From positions 6,130 through 70,129 of the forward strand of contig MTNJ01000034.1 of assembly GCA_002011425.1 (NCBI GenBank): a DNA stretch of 64,000 nt, read 5' to 3'. Position 1 is the stretch's first letter; every line of letters begins with the position of its first letter. The notes below the pieces were generated by a model that saw only the letters and a program-made list of their open reading frames with translations, did no database searches and was not told the DNA's origin. Of this stretch, positions 1 through 11,927 are shown one piece after another. The translations under genes were made by a program, and so were the position numbers. The stretch is from Candidatus Acetothermia bacterium JdFR-48. Lineage in GTDB: Bacteria > Bipolaricaulota > Bipolaricaulia > Bipolaricaulales > Bipolaricaulaceae.

Positions 1-424
1 GGGGAGGAGCTGGGGTTCCTGCCCGGGGATATCCTCCAGAAGGTCCATCCATACTTACGGCCGCTCTACGACGCCATCTACGACATGATCCCCGGGAGCG
101 AGTTCGAGCAGTGGATGGCCCACGGGAAGATCGAGATCGCCCCCCTGGCTTTCATGCGTGGCCGGACCCTGAACCACGCGTTCGTGATCCTGGACGAGGC
201 TCAGAACACCACCCATACCCAGATGAAGATGTTTCTCACGCGCCTCGGCTTCGGTTCCAAGGCCGTGATCACCGGGGATATCACTCAGGTGGACCTCGTG
301 GGCCGCACCTCGGGGCTCAGGGAGGTGATCGAGATCCTCTCCGGGATTCCCGGGATCGCCTTCGTCTACTTGGACCGGCGGGATGTGGTGCGACATCCGC
401 TGGTGCGGGCGATCATCGAGGCCT

Positions 425-3801
<3,377 letters not shown>

Positions 3802-3867
3802 AAGCCCGTGGCGGGCCTCCCCGAGGATCCCGTAAAGTCGGCGGATTCGGGAGGATCTCCACCGCGG

Positions 3868-3895
3868 TTGCGGAAAATTTTTCGCGAGCTAAAAT
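3868..3895 (+). promoter_or_regulatory. Putative sigma70-type promoter of the redox operon
   Basis: TTGCGG at 3868-3873 and TAAAAT at 3890-3895 are separated by 16 bases, 28 bases ahead of the Rrf2 gene. The AT-rich stretch between the promoter and the gene could hold an Rrf2 site, since these regulators usually control their own operon, but I see no perfect palindrome there. Confidence 0.5.
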
Positions 3896-3922
3896 GAATC
3901 AAAAAGGATCTTTTTATCAGAG

Positions 3923-4333
3923 ATGTTTTCCCAAGCGGTGAAGTACGCAGTGAGCAGTTTGATAGAGCTCGCCCGCCGGGGCGAAAAGGGGTTGGTGAAG
4001 ATCAAGGACCTCGCCCATGACCTTGGGATTCCGTACCCCTTCCTCGCCAAGATCTTCCCCCAGCTCGTGCGGGCGGGAATCGTGGTCTCCACCAGAGGAA
4101 GGGGCGGTGGAGTCCGTTTCGCTCGATCCCCTCATGACGTATCCCTCGCCGACGTCATTTATGCCATCGAAGGGGAGCGATTCTTCAACGACTGCCCACT
4201 GAACGTCGATTCCTGTGAGGGACACCTCAAAAGTTGCCCCTATGCAGACCTCTGGGATTCCGTACGTGACCGCTTGCAGGGATTCATGGAGTCATTGACC
4301 ATCGGAGAGCTCGCGGAAAGGAGACGGAAATGA
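3923..4333 (+). CDS. Rrf2 family transcriptional regulator, probable Fe-S sensor
   Basis: A 136-residue Rrf2 regulator: an N-terminal winged helix-turn-helix (VKIKDLAHDLGIPYPFLAK), the wing RGRGGGVRFAR, a dimerisation helix and three cysteines, Cys91, Cys98 and Cys105, with six residues between each. That pattern matches the cluster ligands of IscR/NsrR-type members, so an Fe-S cluster sensing iron, NO or redox state is inferred. It is the first gene of a five-gene redox operon and overlaps the next gene by four bases (ATGA), which suggests it controls that operon. Confidence 0.93.
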   Translation: MFSQAVKYAVSSLIELARRGEKGLVKIKDLAHDLGIPYPFLAKIFPQLVRAGIVVSTRGRGGGVRFARSPHDVSLADVIYAIEGERFFNDCPLNVDSCEGHLKSCPYADLWDSVRDRLQGFMESLTIGELAERRRK

Positions 4334-5514
4334 GCGAACTCATCGGAAATAGGCGCAAGGAAGCGCTGAAAAAGCTCCTGCGACGCCTCCACGAGGGAGC
4401 GAGGCCCGAGGAACTCGCGGAAGAGTTCGCTGAGATCCTGGGCGACATCTCGCCTCTGGAGATCGCCCAGATCGAGCAAGAACTCGTGCGGGAAGGGATT
4501 CCTCGGGAGAGGATTCGTGATCTCTGTGAAGTACACCTCGCCTTCTTCCGACAAGCCCTGGAGAGCGCCGAACCCGTCGCCCCGCGGTGGCATCCGGTGC
4601 ACGTCCTCATGGAGGAGCACAGACACATGGTCGGGGCGGGGAACGAGCTCCGTGAAGCCGCGAAGGCCCTGGGTGACTCTCCTGGAAAGCGGGGAGAGTT
4701 CGAGAGGATATTCCAGCATCTTCTGGGGACGGAGTCCCATTACGCCCGGGAGGAGAACGTCCTCTTCCCGTACCTGGAGAAACACGGGATCACCGAGCCC
4801 CCGGCGGTGATGTGGATGGAACACGACCAGATCCGGGGGATAAAGAAGGCGATCCGCGCGGCCCTGGAGCACGGGGAGGGGAGGGAGAGGCTGCTCGAGC
4901 TCGCCATCGGGCTCGCCGACGCCATGATGTCGCACTTCTATAAAGAGAACCACATCCTCTTCCCCACGGCACTGGAGGTGATCGGGGAGGCGGAGTGGCA
5001 CAAAATCCGCGCCGAATTCGACGAGCTCGGTTATTGTTGCTTCACTCCGCCCCCGATGCCCCTCAAAACGGAGGCTAGGGAAGCGGCGGGCCTCCGTGGC
5101 GGTGTGGTCGAACTCCCCACGGGAAAGCTCACCGTGGAGGAGCTCGAAGCCGTCCTGAACGCCCTCCCCGTGGACATCACCTTCGTAGATAAAGACGATA
5201 CCGTCCGTTACTTCAACGAGACGAGGGACCGAGTTTTCGTGAGGGCCAAGGCGGTCCTCGGGCGCAAGGTCCAGAACTGTCACCCACAGAAAAGCATCAA
5301 CATCGTGGAGCGGATCCTGGATGACTTCAAGAACAAGCGCAGAGAAAAGGCAGAGTTCTGGATCAACTCCCAAGGCCGCCTTATCTACATCCGGTACTTC
5401 CCCGTCTGGGGGAAGGACGGCGATTACTTGGGCGTTATAGAGGTCACACAGGATATCACGGATATAAAGGGACTCGAAGGCGAAAAGCGTCTCCTGGACG
5501 CGTCCACAGGTTAA
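4330..5514 (+). CDS. DUF438 protein with hemerythrin HHE and PAS domains
   Basis: A 394-residue cytoplasmic protein in three parts. Residues 1-80 are the DUF438 N-terminal helical segment. Residues about 85-230 are a hemerythrin-like HHE bundle, with HPVHVLMEEH, ESHYAREE and WMEHDQIRG supplying the His/Glu ligands expected for a di-iron centre. Residues about 270-394 are a PAS domain that includes the NCHPQKS segment typical of this family. Homologues are proposed to sense or handle O2, NO or peroxide; the actual ligand is not shown here. Its place between an Fe-S-type Rrf2 regulator and thiol-redox enzymes supports a stress role. Thirteen bases separate it from the next gene. Confidence 0.92.
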   Translation: MSELIGNRRKEALKKLLRRLHEGARPEELAEEFAEILGDISPLEIAQIEQELVREGIPRERIRDLCEVHLAFFRQALESAEPVAPRWHPVHVLMEEHRHMVGAGNELREAAKALGDSPGKRGEFERIFQHLLGTESHYAREENVLFPYLEKHGITEPPAVMWMEHDQIRGIKKAIRAALEHGEGRERLLELAIGLADAMMSHFYKENHILFPTALEVIGEAEWHKIRAEFDELGYCCFTPPPMPLKTEAREAAGLRGGVVELPTGKLTVEELEAVLNALPVDITFVDKDDTVRYFNETRDRVFVRAKAVLGRKVQNCHPQKSINIVERILDDFKNKRREKAEFWINSQGRLIYIRYFPVWGKDGDYLGVIEVTQDITDIKGLEGEKRLLDASTG

Positions 5515-5527
5515 CGCTGGCGGGGCG

Positions 5528-5875
5528 ATGGACAGGATCGGGGGTTTTTTCGCAGAGAGGGAAAAGTTGAACGAGCTCGTCTCCAAGCGAGCGAACTTGC
5601 TTACCAAGCGCTTCTTCGCCCTGGACAACGATGCCTACGAGGAAGGGATCCTCCCACGGAAGGTGAAAGAACTCATGGGACTTGTGGCCTCGCTCGTTCT
5701 GCGGTGCGATGATTGTGTGACTTACCACCTCGCCCGCGCTAAAGAGATGGGGGCGACGGAGGAGGAGATCGTGGAAGCGATGGGGATCGCCCTGGTCGTG
5801 GGCGGTTCCATTGTGATCCCCCACCTGCGCCGTGCCTATGCCCTCCTCGAGGAATTGAGCGGCGAACATGGGTGA
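5528..5875 (+). CDS. AhpD-like carboxymuconolactone decarboxylase family protein
   Basis: A 115-residue all-helical protein of the CMD/AhpD fold. The active-site pattern C-x2-C-x3-H is present at Cys60, Cys63 and His67 (RCDDCVTYH). AhpD-type members use this dithiol as a peroxidase or as a disulfide carrier to peroxiredoxin. Neighbours are a thioredoxin reductase (8-base overlap downstream) and the DUF438 protein, so it is probably the thiol peroxidase arm of the operon. Electron donor and substrate are inferred. Confidence 0.9.
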   Translation: MDRIGGFFAEREKLNELVSKRANLLTKRFFALDNDAYEEGILPRKVKELMGLVASLVLRCDDCVTYHLARAKEMGATEEEIVEAMGIALVVGGSIVIPHLRRAYALLEELSGEHG

Positions 5876-6848
5876 GCTGAAATTCCTCATTTCGCCTGAG
5901 TCGGGGAAGAGGCTGAGAGAAGACCATCTCTACGAGCTCGTGATCGTGGGCGGGGGTCCCGCGGGGCTCACCGCCGCGGTGTACGCTGCACGCAAGAAAC
6001 TGGACGCGCTCCTCGTCTCCGTGGACATCGGTGGCCAGACCCTCCTCACCGCCGACATAGAGAATTACATGGGCTACCACTACATCTCCGGGGAGGAGCT
6101 CGCCGCCAAGTTCGAGGACCAGGTGAAGCAGTACCCCATCGACATCGCCGTGGGCGAGGAGGTCACCTCCCTGGGGAAGGAGGGAAACGATTTCGTCCTC
6201 ACGACCTCCACGGGAAAGGAGGTCCGGGCCCGGGCAGTGATCCTGGCCACAGGGAAACGCTCTCGCCCCCTCGACGTCCCCGGAGAACGGGAGCTCGTGG
6301 GGCGGGGGGTGTCCTACTGTGCCGTATGCGACGCACCCCTCTTTGCGGGGAAGGAGGTCGTCGTGATCGGGGCGGGTAACTCCGGCGCCACCGCGGTGAT
6401 GGACCTCCTGAAGATCGCGAACCGGATCTACGTGGTGGATGTCCTCCCCGACTGGCGTGCCGACCCGCTGCTTGTGGAGCGGATCGCCGCCGCGGGGGAG
6501 AAGGTGGCGACCTTCTTTGGACACGAGGTGGTGCGGATAGAGGGAAAGGACCGGGTGACGGGGATCGTGCTCCGGCCCCGGGGAGGCGGCGCCGAGGTGC
6601 CGCTTCCGGTCCAGGGCGTGTTCATCGAGATCGGCCTCATCCCCAATTCCGACCTCGCCGCAGGGTTCCTGGAGCTGAACGAGGCGGGGGAGATCGTGGT
6701 GGATTGTCGTTGCCGCACCTCGGTACCCGGGGTCTTCGCCGCCGGGGATGTGACGGACGTCCCCGAAAAGCAGGTGATCATCGCCGCCGGCGAAGGGGCG
6801 AAGGCCGCCCTCTCGGCGTATGCGTACCTCATCGGCCAAAGGAGGTAG
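5868..6848 (+). CDS. trxB: Thioredoxin reductase (FAD/NAD(P) flavoprotein)
   Basis: A 326-residue low-molecular-weight thioredoxin reductase. The FAD-binding GGGPAG motif is at residues 28-33, the redox-active CAVC at Cys151/Cys154, the second Rossmann motif GAGNSG at 168-173, and the FAD-contacting GVFAAGDV near the C-terminus. The HRRDxFR segment that binds the NADPH 2'-phosphate in classical TrxB is not present; the strand reads YVVDVLPDWRADP instead, so cofactor preference may differ. The likely partner is the disulfide oxidoreductase that starts two bases after the stop. Confidence 0.94.
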   Translation: MGELKFLISPESGKRLREDHLYELVIVGGGPAGLTAAVYAARKKLDALLVSVDIGGQTLLTADIENYMGYHYISGEELAAKFEDQVKQYPIDIAVGEEVTSLGKEGNDFVLTTSTGKEVRARAVILATGKRSRPLDVPGERELVGRGVSYCAVCDAPLFAGKEVVVIGAGNSGATAVMDLLKIANRIYVVDVLPDWRADPLLVERIAAAGEKVATFFGHEVVRIEGKDRVTGIVLRPRGGGAEVPLPVQGVFIEIGLIPNSDLAAGFLELNEAGEIVVDCRCRTSVPGVFAAGDVTDVPEKQVIIAAGEGAKAALSAYAYLIGQRR

Positions 6849-6850
6849 AG

Positions 6851-7498
6851 GTGGCCCTTCTCGACGAAAGCGTCCGGAACGAGGTGAAGCGCGAGTTCGC
6901 GGGGCTTACGGGTAAGGTGAAGCTCCTCGTCTTCACCCAGGAGTTCGAGTGCGATTACTGTGCCGAGACGCGGGCCCTGACCGCAGAACTCGCGGAGCTC
7001 TCCGACAAAGTGGAGGTCGAAGTCCACGACCTCCTCGCCTCGAAGGACCTGGCGGAGAAGTACGGTGCGGACATGATCCCGGCGGTCGTGGTCCTGGGGG
7101 AGGGCGATAGGGACTGCGGCAACCGCTTCTTCGGCGTGCCCGCGGGGTACGAGTTTTCTTCGCTCCTGGAGGCGATCAAGATGGCCTCGAGCGGCGACTC
7201 CGGCCTCTCCCTCGAGGCGAAGGAGGCCCTGCGAGGACTAGAGAAGCCAATCCACATTCAAGTCTTCGTCACCCTCACCTGTCCCTACTGCCCGATGGCG
7301 GTGCAGCTCGCCCATCGGTGCGCGGTGGGGAGCGACCTCGTGCGCGCCGACATGGTCGAGGCCTCGGAGTTTCCCCACCTCGCCAACCGCTACGGCGTCT
7401 ACGCCGTTCCCAAGGTGGTGATGAACGAGCAGGTGAGCTTCGAGGGCGTCCCGTCCGAGAAGGCGTTCGTGGATTACCTGCTACAAGCAGCCACTTAA
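6851..7498 (+). CDS. Protein disulfide oxidoreductase, two-thioredoxin-fold (PDO/glutaredoxin-like)
   Basis: A 215-residue protein made of two thioredoxin folds, each with an active dithiol: CDYC (Cys34/Cys37) and CPYC (Cys144/Cys147). This is the architecture of PDO proteins that occur with a dedicated thioredoxin reductase in many thermophiles. There is no signal peptide, so it should act in the cytoplasm. The start is GTG 6851, chosen because AAAGGAGG sits six bases upstream and the thioredoxin reductase stops just before; earlier in-frame starts lie deep in that gene. It is the last gene of the redox operon. Confidence 0.92.
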   Translation: MALLDESVRNEVKREFAGLTGKVKLLVFTQEFECDYCAETRALTAELAELSDKVEVEVHDLLASKDLAEKYGADMIPAVVVLGEGDRDCGNRFFGVPAGYEFSSLLEAIKMASSGDSGLSLEAKEALRGLEKPIHIQVFVTLTCPYCPMAVQLAHRCAVGSDLVRADMVEASEFPHLANRYGVYAVPKVVMNEQVSFEGVPSEKAFVDYLLQAAT

Positions 7499-7550
7499 GT
7501 TCTGTGACGTGTAATGGACGACACGATGACCGAGGCTAACAGCGGTAATA

Positions 7551-7573
7551 GCGGCGCAGTTGTGATGTGCCGC
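7551..7573. terminator. Hairpin between convergent genes
   Basis: GCGGCGCA (7551-7558) pairs with TGTGCCGC (7566-7573), one G-T pair, seven-base loop. It lies between the convergent redox operon and csaA. There is no clear T-run, so a terminator role is only suggested by position. Confidence 0.3.
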
Positions 7574-7616
7574 CCTCTCTATCGATCCGAGGTGGTAAGC
7601 CCTGTCATCGGTGGGT

Positions 7617-7946
7617 TCAAAGGATCTTGCTTCCCAGAGGAACCTCGTGGTCCGGGGACAGCAGGGAGACCTTGCCATCGTCGAACACGGTGCCGAGGAC
7701 GAGGACCTCGGAGGAGAAGCCGGCGATCCGCTTCGGGGGGAAGTTCACCACCGCCACCACGAGTTTTCCCACTAGGTCCTTAGGCCTGTAGAAGTCGGTG
7801 ATCTGGGCGCTGGAACGCTTCACCCCCAGGGGACCGAAATCGATGGTCAACTTATAGGCGGGCTTCCGCGCCTCGGAGAAGGGCTCAGCGGCGATCACCT
7901 TCCCCACCCGGATGTCCAGCCGCAGAAAATCCTCATATGTCGCCAT
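7617..7946 (-). CDS. csaA: CsaA-like tRNA-binding domain protein
   Basis: A 109-residue stand-alone tRNA-binding OB-fold of the CsaA type, related to the C-terminal domain of methionyl-tRNA synthetase. Diagnostic segments are FLRLDIRVGKV at the start and VVNFPPKRIAG and SEVLVLG in the middle. CsaA homologues are reported to have chaperone or export-related activity and bind tRNA; the role here is not evident. It lies three bases after ribBA and may be expressed with it. Confidence 0.92.
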   Translation of the reverse strand: MATYEDFLRLDIRVGKVIAAEPFSEARKPAYKLTIDFGPLGVKRSSAQITDFYRPKDLVGKLVVAVVNFPPKRIAGFSSEVLVLGTVFDDGKVSLLSPDHEVPLGSKIL

Positions 7947-7949
7947 CGG

Positions 7950-9152
7950 TCACACCTTAGACAGCCAGTGGCCGAGCTTCTCCTTCTTCGCCTTGAGGTA
8001 CCGCCAGTTGTGGGGGTTCGGCTCCACCTCGATGGGCACGTGCTCCACGATCTCGAGTCCGTATCCCGAGAGGCCCACAACCTTGCGGGGATTGTTGGTG
8101 AGGAGCCGGATCTTCTTGACCCCCAAGTCCACCAGGATCTGGGCCCCGATCCCGTAGTCCCGAAGGTCGGGCGGGAAACCGAGCGTCAAATTCGCCTCCA
8201 CCGTGTCCAGGCCCCGATCCTGGAGCTCGTAGGCACAGACCTTGTTCGCGAGGCCGATCCCCCGTCCTTCCTGGCGCATGTAGAGGAGCACCCCCCTCCC
8301 CTCCCGCTCGATCATCTCCAGCGCCCGGTGGAGCTGGTCCCCACAGTCGCAGCGCAGCGACCCGAAGGCGTCGCCGGTGAGGCACTCCGAGTGGACGCGG
8401 ACGAGCACCGGTTCCTCCCCCGCCACCTCACCCTTCACCAGGGCCACGTGTTCCTGATCGGCGACGAGGTCCACGAAGGTCACGATGCGGAAGTGGCCGA
8501 ATCTCGTGGGCAGGTTCGCCTCCGCCATGCGGCGGACGAGCTTCTCCTTGCGCTTCCGGTAGGCGATGAGGTCGGCCACTGTTATCAGGGGGAGGCCGTG
8601 CTTCTCCGCGAACTCCCGGAGGTCGGGGAGGCGGGCCATGGTGCCGTCGTCCCTCATGATCTCGCAGATCACGCCCACGGGCTGGAGCCCGGCCAGGCGG
8701 CAGAGATCCACCGCGGCCTCGGTGTGGCCGGCGCGGCGCAGGACCCCGCCGTCCTTCGCCACCAGTGGAAACACGTGCCCCGGGCGTACGAAGTCCTCGG
8801 GCCCCGCCTCGGGGTCGGCCAGGAGCCTGATGGTACGGGCCCGGTCGTGGGCCGAGATCCCGGTGGTGATCCCCTCCCGGGCGTCCACCGACACGGTGAA
8901 CGCGGTCTCGTGATGGTCCCGGGGCGGCTGCACCATGGGGGGGAGGTGCAAACGTTCCGCCAGCTCCCGTGGCATGGGGACACAGATCAAGCCCCGGGCC
9001 TGCTTGAGCATGAAGTTTACCGCCTCGGGCGTCGCGAACTGGGCGGCCATGATGAGGTCGCCCTCGTTCTCGCGGTCCTCGTCGTCGACCACCACCACCA
9101 TCCGCCCCTGACGGATAGCTTCGATGGCCTCTCCGACGGTGGAAAAGCTCAT
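7950..9152 (-). CDS. ribBA: Bifunctional DHBP synthase / GTP cyclohydrolase II RibBA
   Basis: A 400-residue fusion catalysing the two entry reactions of riboflavin synthesis. Residues 1-205 are 3,4-dihydroxy-2-butanone-4-phosphate synthase, with the acidic [12 protein letters not shown] loop and the [11 protein letters not shown] segment. Residues about 206-400 are GTP cyclohydrolase II, with the zinc cysteines in [15 protein letters not shown] and the RQEGRGIGL loop. ATG 9152 is preceded by GGAGGGG at proper spacing; an in-frame TTG four codons upstream has none. The start overlaps the ribE stop by four bases. ribD and ribH are not in the window. Confidence 0.97.
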   Translation of the reverse strand: MSFSTVGEAIEAIRQGRMVVVVDDEDRENEGDLIMAAQFATPEAVNFMLKQARGLICVPMPRELAERLHLPPMVQPPRDHHETAFTVSVDAREGITTGISAHDRARTIRLLADPEAGPEDFVRPGHVFPLVAKDGGVLRRAGHTEAAVDLCRLAGLQPVGVICEIMRDDGTMARLPDLREFAEKHGLPLITVADLIAYRKRKEKLVRRMAEANLPTRFGHFRIVTFVDLVADQEHVALVKGEVAGEEPVLVRVHSECLTGDAFGSLRCDCGDQLHRALEMIEREGRGVLLYMRQEGRGIGLANKVCAYELQDRGLDTVEANLTLGFPPDLRDYGIGAQILVDLGVKKIRLLTNNPRKVVGLSGYGLEIVEHVPIEVEPNPHNWRYLKAKKEKLGHWLSKV

Positions 9153-9718
9153 CGTCCCCTCCAACCGCGCACGTATTTTCCGATGATGTCGAACTCCAGG
9201 TTCACCCTATCCCCGGCCCGTCGGCGTTTCAAGTTGGTGTGCGCGAAGGTGTAGGGGACGATCGCCACGTGGAAGTATCCGTCGCCCACGTCGAACGGAG
9301 TGAGGCTTATCCCGTCCACCGCCACCGCCCCCTTTTCCACTACCAGGGGGCTGAATTCACGCGGGAACCCGATCCGGAAGATGCGGTCGGCGCCGTGCTG
9401 GGTGATGGCCCCGATCCTCCCCACGGCGTCCACGTGGCCGAGGACGAGGTGCCCCCCGAGCGATTCCCCGAGCTTCAGGGCCGGTTCCAGGTTCACCGAG
9501 TCCCCGGGCCGCAGGTCTGAAAGGGCCGTCCGCTCCCACGTTTCCCGGGAGATGTCGAACCGGACGTACTTCCCGCGGACCTCGGCCGCGGTGAGGCAGG
9601 CGCCGTTGACGGCGACGCTCTCGCCCGGCGAGGGGGCGAGCTTCCCCACCTCCACCACGAGCCGGTCTCCGCCGCGCTCGACCACCCGCCCCACGTCCCG
9701 CACGATCCCGGTGAACAT
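9149..9718 (-). CDS. ribE: Riboflavin synthase alpha subunit
   Basis: A 189-residue riboflavin synthase, slightly shorter than the usual 200-215. It has two lumazine-binding barrels: the first begins with the classic MFTGIV start and contains VAVNGACLT, the second contains VAVDGISLT, and GHVDAVG joins them. The enzyme dismutates two molecules of 6,7-dimethyl-8-ribityllumazine. An upstream in-frame extension exists, but MFTGIV is the family N-terminus. A TATACT -10 element (9729-9734, minus strand) lies ten bases ahead, so the mRNA leader would be only a few bases long; I see no FMN riboswitch. Confidence 0.96.
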   Translation of the reverse strand: MFTGIVRDVGRVVERGGDRLVVEVGKLAPSPGESVAVNGACLTAAEVRGKYVRFDISRETWERTALSDLRPGDSVNLEPALKLGESLGGHLVLGHVDAVGRIGAITQHGADRIFRIGFPREFSPLVVEKGAVAVDGISLTPFDVGDGYFHVAIVPYTFAHTNLKRRRAGDRVNLEFDIIGKYVRGWRGR

Positions 9719-9767
9719 CGGTTGAAGAAGTATATCGCCCAGACATTTGTATTGATCTCGGAAAATT

Positions 9768-9822
9768 TTGCAAGTGATGCAAAGCTTGCTATGATTGCAA
9801 AAATCAACGGTTGAAAATGCAA
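9768..9822 (+). promoter_or_regulatory. Promoter overlapped by TGCAA boxes, upstream of the AAA+ ATPase gene
   Basis: TTGCAA (9768-9773) and TATGAT (9790-9795), 16 bases apart, form a plausible promoter. Boxes with the TGCAA core occur at 9768-9773, 9778-9782, 9795-9800 and 9818-9822, with an inverted TTGC at 9786-9789, so the -35, spacer, -10 and leader all carry boxes. That arrangement suits an autoregulatory operator or initiator-binding iterons. A matching cluster follows the gene. Confidence 0.5.
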
Positions 9823-9832
9823 GGAGGATCGG

Positions 9833-11086
9833 TTGCCCAAGGTCAGCGAGCTCCTGGAGGTCGATCCCTTCAACGATGTGCCCCTCAGCCCCAATGAGAT
9901 CCACTTGCTGGTGAACCGCGAAGAAGCTAAGGAAAGGCTTGACGCGCTGGTGCGGGCCGCCAGCAAGGGTTTTCCCCAGCATGTCGCCATCCTGGGCGAG
10001 GACGGAAGCGGGAAAACATCGATCCTGAATTACGTCGCGGCCAAAGCCCGCTTACATGAGGGTGTATACACCGCCCAGGTCGACATAACCGAGGGCACGG
10101 ATTTCATCCAGATGATCGGGGCGATAGTGCGGGACCTCTTGAACCAAGTACATGTGGGCTTGGGGAGCACGTTCCTCGGCCTCTTCCGGTTCGGGAGGGA
10201 AGCCACCCGCAAGGAAATCCTGCAGCGCCTCTCGGGCGTGGAGATCTCCCGATCGAGGAGAGTACAGTTGGCGGAAGCTCTTTTCTCCATCATCTCCTAT
10301 TCCTCCTCGGTCGAGATGAAGAAGGGGACGCCGGAGGCGGTGATGGAGATCATGGAGATATTGCGCCAGGTGTACGATTTGTTAGGAAGTTCCCCTATGG
10401 CGATCATGATCCTGTTGGACGAGGGGCAATACGTTGCCTCCTCCAGGACGGTGGCCCTGTTGCAACACATGCGTCTCCTCTTTCAGCGGAAGCCGTACAT
10501 GTTGCTGGTGGCTGGATCCCCGAACCTTTTCTCCCTGTTCGCTCAGGTGGAGCCCTCTTTCAACAACCTGTTCGCCGAACAGAATCGGTTGCGCCTCACG
10601 CCCCTAGGGTTCGTTCATGTGCGTGAGCTGGTGGAAAAGAGGCTCTCGTTGGTGCGCATCCGGGGCCTGGGGATAGAGCCCTTCACGGAGGAAGCTGTGG
10701 ACCGCTTATACCGGCTAGCCGAGGGCAATCCCCGCTATGTGGTCAGGATCGCCAGTGCGGCCCTTTACTTGGCGCGGAATAGATCGGCGGTGGCCCCGGA
10801 GGTTGTGGAAGCCGCTGGCCAGCAGATCCTCAAGGAGATGGGGCGCGATCGGTTCGACAGGTTGAAAGAGGACGAGCGTGAACTCATCCTCACCCTGGCC
10901 AGGTACGGGCCGCTCAGCATAACCGAGCTCTGGGAGAGGCTCCCCCGGAAGCAGGACCTGTCCACCGTGAGTAGGAAGGTCCGGGCCCTGGCGGATCGGG
11001 GGTACGTGGAGCTGACCCCCCGGGGCAAACGAAAAATCTGCCACCTCCGCCGGGCCCTTTACGCTTACGTCCGGGATCTGGTTTAA
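9833..11086 (+). CDS. Orc1/Cdc6-like AAA+ ATPase with C-terminal winged helix
   Basis: A 417-residue P-loop ATPase. Walker A is GEDGSGKT with Lys61, Walker B is MILLDEGQ with Asp196/Glu197, and a sensor-1-like strand LLVAGSP follows near residue 228. A lid-type helical region ends near residue 330, and residues about 345-417 form a winged helix (LSITELWERLPRK ... RALADRGYVELTPRGKRK). This matches the AAA_16/Orc1-Cdc6-type architecture, which can bind DNA. No toxin, nuclease or transposase partner is adjacent. The TTG start 9833 follows AAGGAGG at good spacing. AT-rich TGCAA-box clusters lie on both sides, which suggests it binds them. Function unknown; regulator, initiator-like factor or mobile-module remnant are all possible. 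Confidence 0.8.
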   Translation: MPKVSELLEVDPFNDVPLSPNEIHLLVNREEAKERLDALVRAASKGFPQHVAILGEDGSGKTSILNYVAAKARLHEGVYTAQVDITEGTDFIQMIGAIVRDLLNQVHVGLGSTFLGLFRFGREATRKEILQRLSGVEISRSRRVQLAEALFSIISYSSSVEMKKGTPEAVMEIMEILRQVYDLLGSSPMAIMILLDEGQYVASSRTVALLQHMRLLFQRKPYMLLVAGSPNLFSLFAQVEPSFNNLFAEQNRLRLTPLGFVHVRELVEKRLSLVRIRGLGIEPFTEEAVDRLYRLAEGNPRYVVRIASAALYLARNRSAVAPEVVEAAGQQILKEMGRDRFDRLKEDERELILTLARYGPLSITELWERLPRKQDLSTVSRKVRALADRGYVELTPRGKRKICHLRRALYAYVRDLV

Positions 11087-11162
11087 GTTGCAAAAATTAC
11101 GCAATAAAATGCAACTTTTGCAATCATTGCATTTCTTGCGATATTTTCAAAATTTTCGCAAG
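11085..11162. repeat. TGCAA-box cluster downstream of the AAA+ ATPase gene
   Basis: An AT-rich 78-base stretch, partly overlapping the ATPase stop, with stacked inverted repeats: AAGTTGCA (11085-11092) with TGCAACTT (11110-11117); the perfect palindrome TGCAATCATTGCA (11119-11131); and CTTGCGA (11135-11141) with TCGCAAG (11156-11162). The half-sites match the boxes ahead of the same gene. It could be an operator for the next gene, a protein-binding array, or an origin-like element. Confidence 0.6.
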
Positions 11163-11225
11163 TAAAATGTCTTTGCAGAATAGGACTCCCCATGCTGCGC
11201 CGGATGATGCGCTAAAATTGGGCCC

Positions 11226-11924
11226 GTGACCGGGACGTGGATCAACATGGGGACGGTCCTCGCCGGGGGGACGTTGGGGCTACTGCTCGGGGGGAGGCTC
11301 CCGGAGCGGGTCCGTAAGGCGGCCACATCAGGGGTCGGCCTCGTCACCCTGATCCTCGGGCTCCGCATGGCCCTGGAGACCGAGGACGTGTTGACCCTCC
11401 TCCTCGCGGTGATCCTCGGCGGGGTGGTGGGGGCGGCCCTGCGATTGGAGGAGCGCCTGGATCGCGGCAGCAAACGTGTGGAACGGTGGTTCCGGGGGTA
11501 TCCGTTGGCCGAAGGGTTCCTCACGGCGAGCCTCCTCTTCTGTGTCGGGCCGATGACCCTCCTCGGGGCCTTACGGGACGGGATGTTCGGCGATTGGTCG
11601 ATTCTCGGGGCCAAGGCGATCCTGGACGGTATTTCATCCGTAGCCCTGGCGGCGGCCCTGGGGCCGGGGGTGCTCCTCTCGCTGGCCGTCCTCCTCGTCT
11701 ACCAGGGAGGGATCACCGTCGTGGGGCGGCTCCTCGTGGCGAGCATCGGGACGCTATCGGCGAGTTCTCCGGAAGTGTTGGCCTTCTCCGCCGCCGGGGG
11801 GGCGGTGATCATCGCCCTGGGGTTCGAGATCCTCGGGTGGAAGAGGGTCTCCGCCGTAGAGCTACTCCCCTCCCTCGCCTTGGCCCCCCTCTTCAGCTGG
11901 CTCCTTCGCTCAATAGTGCTGTAA
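11226..11924 (+). CDS. DUF554 family membrane protein
   Basis: A 232-residue polytopic membrane protein of the DUF554 (YdfK/YqgA) family, with about six hydrophobic segments and the family opening GTWINMGTVLAGGTLG. A conserved inner segment reads FCVGPMTLLGALRDG. The family has no firmly established function. The GTG start has no Shine-Dalgarno sequence, but a TAAAAT hexamer at 11213-11218 places the expected transcription start on or next to the start codon, as for a leaderless mRNA. The MFS gene follows after three bases. Confidence 0.88.
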   Translation: MTGTWINMGTVLAGGTLGLLLGGRLPERVRKAATSGVGLVTLILGLRMALETEDVLTLLLAVILGGVVGAALRLEERLDRGSKRVERWFRGYPLAEGFLTASLLFCVGPMTLLGALRDGMFGDWSILGAKAILDGISSVALAAALGPGVLLSLAVLLVYQGGITVVGRLLVASIGTLSASSPEVLAFSAAGGAVIIALGFEILGWKRVSAVELLPSLALAPLFSWLLRSIVL

Positions 11925-11927
11925 CAA

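Noticed and set aside
9719-9832. Possible FMN riboswitch upstream of ribE
   Set aside because: The gap is short, AT-rich and made of TGCAA boxes; none of the conserved RFN-element segments is present.
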